Made by a program: the position numbers and the translations under genes
Notes under the pieces: model-generated
What the model was told of the DNA's origin: nothing
The model's database searches: none
The model's input: only the letters and a program-made list of their open reading frames with translations
NCBI GenBank assembly: GCA_902766805.1
Contig: CACXFF010000002.1
Coordinates: 1-7,032, forward strand
DNA length: 7,032 nucleotides
Source of the DNA: an uncultured Coriobacteriaceae bacterium
GTDB lineage: Bacteria; Actinomycetota; Coriobacteriia; Coriobacteriales; Atopobiaceae
Direction: 5' to 3'
In this document: piece after piece, positions 5,554-7,032 of the stretch
Position numbering within the stretch: the first letter of the stretch is position 1
Layout of the letters: each line of letters opens with the position of its first letter

Positions 5554-6684
5554 ATGCCCACGTATCGCATAGTCACCCTGCCTGGCGACGGCATCGGCCC
5601 CGAGATCATGGACGAGGCCAAGAAGCTCCTGGCCGCCATCGGCAGCAAGACCGGAACCACCTTCGCCTGCGAGGATCAGCTCATCGGCGGCGCCGCCATC
5701 GACGCCACGCGTGCGGCCGGCGAGCCCGTGAGCGCCCTGCCGCCCGCGACGCTCGAGGCCGCGCAGTCTGCCGACGCCGTGTTGCTCGCGAGCGTGGGCG
5801 GACCCAAGTGGGACGACCCCACGCCGGGCGCCGTGCGTCCCGAGGCCGGCCTGCTCGGCATCCGCAAGAGCCTGCAGCTCTATCTCAACCTGCGCCCCGT
5901 GCGTCTGTGGAACGCCCTCATCGGTGCTTCCACGCTCAAGCCCGAAGTGCTCGAGGGCGTCGACGTGCTCATCGTGCGCGAGCTTACCGGCGGCCTGTAC
6001 TTCGGCGTGCACGAGCGCAAGGCCGACGTGGCCGGCGCGGGCGTGGGCGGCGCGGCGGGCCAGACTGCCGTGGACTCCATGGAATACGCCGAGTACGAGA
6101 TCGACCGCGTGGTGCGCTGGGCCTTCGAGGCCGCTGGCCGTCGTCGCGGCCGCGTCTGCTCGGTCGACAAGGCCAACGTGCTGGAGACCTCGCGTCTGTG
6201 GCGCGAGGTGGCGGCGCGCGTCGCGGCCGACTTCCCCGAGGTCGAGGCCTCCAACATGTACGTGGACAACGCCGCCATGCAGCTCGTGTACAACCCGGCG
6301 CAGTTCGACGTGCTCGTGACCGAGAACACCTTTGGCGACATCCTCTCCGACGAGGCGTCCATGCTCACGGGCAGCCTCGGCATGCTCGCGTCTGCCAGTT
6401 TGGGCGACGGCACGGCCCTCTACGAGCCGAGCCACGGCTCTGCCCCCGACATTGCGGGCAAGGGCATTGCCAACCCCATCGCACAGCTGCTCTCGGTCGA
6501 GCTCATGCTGCGCTACAGCTTCCAGATGGACGAGGCCGCCGACCAGCTCGCTGCCGCCATTGGCAGCGTGCTCGACGCCGGCTGGCGCACGGCCGACATC
6601 GCCGACGACAGCACGCCCGCTGACCACATCCTGGGCACCAGCGCGATGGGCGACAAGGTCGTGGAGGCCTACCTCGCACAGTAG
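5554..6684 (+). CDS. leuB: 3-isopropylmalate dehydrogenase
   Basis: This enzyme oxidises and decarboxylates 3-isopropylmalate with NAD+ to 2-oxoisocaproate, the third leucine-specific step, as a cytoplasmic dimer. The 376-residue protein shows the beta-decarboxylating dehydrogenase landmarks: LPGDGIGPEIM near residue 8, SLQLYLNLRPVR with substrate-binding arginines, and RELTGGLYFG with catalytic Y149. The catalytic lysine K206 is in SVDKANVLE. Metal ligands D238 (YVDNAAMQL), D262 and D266 (FGDILSDEASM) follow, and the C-terminal EPSHGSAPDIAGKGIANP is the adenine/NAD-binding signature. ATG at 5554 is chosen over an in-frame GTG at 5527 because AAAGGA is five bases upstream of it and the conserved fold begins at once. 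The length is slightly above the usual 350-365. Isocitrate and tartrate dehydrogenases are homologous, but motif details and operon position favour LeuB. It is the last gene of the operon and is followed by hairpins. Confidence 0.97.
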   Translation: MPTYRIVTLPGDGIGPEIMDEAKKLLAAIGSKTGTTFACEDQLIGGAAIDATRAAGEPVSALPPATLEAAQSADAVLLASVGGPKWDDPTPGAVRPEAGLLGIRKSLQLYLNLRPVRLWNALIGASTLKPEVLEGVDVLIVRELTGGLYFGVHERKADVAGAGVGGAAGQTAVDSMEYAEYEIDRVVRWAFEAAGRRRGRVCSVDKANVLETSRLWREVAARVAADFPEVEASNMYVDNAAMQLVYNPAQFDVLVTENTFGDILSDEASMLTGSLGMLASASLGDGTALYEPSHGSAPDIAGKGIANPIAQLLSVELMLRYSFQMDEAADQLAAAIGSVLDAGWRTADIADDSTPADHILGTSAMGDKVVEAYLAQ

Positions 6685-6712
6685 CTCCGACGCATCTACC
6701 AGCGCTTGTTGA

Positions 6713-6743
6713 CGTGGCCGCATCCCTTCCAGGTGCGGCCACG
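6713..6743 (+). terminator. Hairpin after leuB, candidate operon terminator
   Basis: CGTGGCCGCA at 6713-6722 pairs perfectly with TGCGGCCACG at 6734-6743 around an 11-nt loop, 28 nt after the leuB stop codon. One G-T and one C-G pair could extend it inward. Only CTGCTTGTGCTG follows, so the U-tract is poor. Termination or 3'-end protection is inferred mainly from position. Confidence 0.5.
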
Positions 6744-6756
6744 CTGCTTGTGCTGT

Positions 6757-6797
6757 CCCGTGTTACCGCAGAGCCTTCGGCTTCCCGGTAACACGGG
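6757..6797. terminator. Second, longer hairpin downstream of leuB
   Basis: CCCGTGTTACCG at 6757-6768 pairs perfectly with CGGTAACACGGG at 6786-6797. On the same axis, AGCC (6772-6775) pairs with GGCT (6779-6782) around TTC, so the whole 41 nt folds as one long hairpin with a small internal loop. It lacks a T-tract on either strand. It could be a back-up terminator, a 3' stability element or a palindromic repeat. Confidence 0.5.
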
Positions 6798-7032
6798 GCT
6801 ACTGCTCTGGCCTCGTGGCCGCCGCGGGGACGGGCGGCGTGGGCCACGGGGCATGTCCTCGGCGCGGCGAGTCGGAGGGCGTCGCGGTCAGCGCGTGCTC
6901 GCGCACGCTTGCCGCCGCGGGCCTCCAAGCGTGCTGGCGCGCGCTTGTCGGGGATCCTCGAGCGCCTGCGGGATATGCCCCTACGGCCCCCGCCGCCCTC
7001 CGTGCCAGGGAAGACGACAGCGCCGCACACCC
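6798..7032. other. GC-rich stretch without a recognisable gene
   Basis: Together with 6685-6797 this makes a 348-base gene-free end. A minus-strand open frame crosses it, but its translation is an Arg/Ala/Gly-rich low-complexity string that runs into leuB with no recognised motif or ribosome binding site. It contains an imperfect direct repeat (6893-6914 and 6929-6950, 19 of 22 identical), and GCGTGC at 6893-6898 pairs with GCACGC at 6903-6908. No tRNA cloverleaf or promoter was seen. A following gene probably starts beyond the window. Confidence 0.5.
6893..6950. repeat. Imperfect tandem-like direct repeat, 22 bp
   Basis: GCGTGCTCGCGCACGCTTG at 6893 onward recurs as GCGTGCTGGCGCGCGCTTG at 6929 onward, a 36-bp period with three mismatches over 22 bases. 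This may be chance in very GC-rich DNA or a degenerate short repeat. Confidence 0.35.

Noticed and set aside
3604..6723. A 1,039-codon open frame on the minus strand across leuC, leuD and leuB
   Set aside because: It is antisense to three genes with intact catalytic motifs. Its translation is a His/Asp/Arg/Ala/Gly-rich low-complexity string. Such frames arise from G/C-biased third positions of the sense genes.
6503..7030. A 175-codon minus-strand open frame in the terminal region
   Set aside because: It is Arg/Ala/Gly-rich and low in complexity, lacks a ribosome binding site, overlaps leuB and passes through both hairpins.

Overview
This 7 kb window is high-GC bacterial DNA, with strong G/C preference at third codon positions that opens long spurious frames on the opposite strand. 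It holds a complete leucine biosynthesis operon (leuA-leuC-leuD-leuB, plus strand) behind a regulatory leader, and two unrelated genes upstream. A short type-1 LeuA combined with small archaeal-type LeuC/LeuD subunits, the GC content and the DUF4956 protein suggest an actinobacterium of the Coriobacteriia (Collinsella/Olsenella-like). That placement is inference; no marker gene is present.

Layout. 1-123: 5' flank with a small hairpin and a good ribosome binding site. 124-837 (+): a DUF4956 membrane protein. 838-997: convergent intergenic gap with a perfect 17-bp hairpin, probably a shared terminator. 998-1600 (-): a small calcineurin-like metallophosphoesterase. 1601-1861: divergent gap with a perfect 33-bp inverted repeat and weak promoter candidates. 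1862-1933 (+): a previously unmarked 23-residue leader peptide rich in leucine codons, followed by about 165 nt of structured leader RNA. 2100-3632 leuA, 3694-4959 leuC, 4996-5487 leuD, 5554-6684 leuB. 6685-7032: non-coding, with two strong hairpins and GC-rich imperfect repeats.

How the genes work together. LeuA condenses acetyl-CoA with 2-oxoisovalerate to 2-isopropylmalate, LeuCD isomerises this to 3-isopropylmalate, and LeuB oxidises it to 2-oxoisocaproate. The final transamination to leucine is encoded elsewhere. Control appears to be at two levels: feedback inhibition of LeuA through its C-terminal regulatory domain, and leader-peptide control sensing leucyl-tRNA. No U-tract terminator is visible between leader and leuA. 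A segment complementary to the leuA Shine-Dalgarno lies in the leader, so a translational (or Rho-linked) mechanism fits better than classical enteric attenuation.

The most noteworthy items are the leucine leader and its possible Shine-Dalgarno sequestration, the 33-bp inverted repeat, and the GC-rich hairpin in each gap between leu genes. The enzymes themselves look ordinary and intact.
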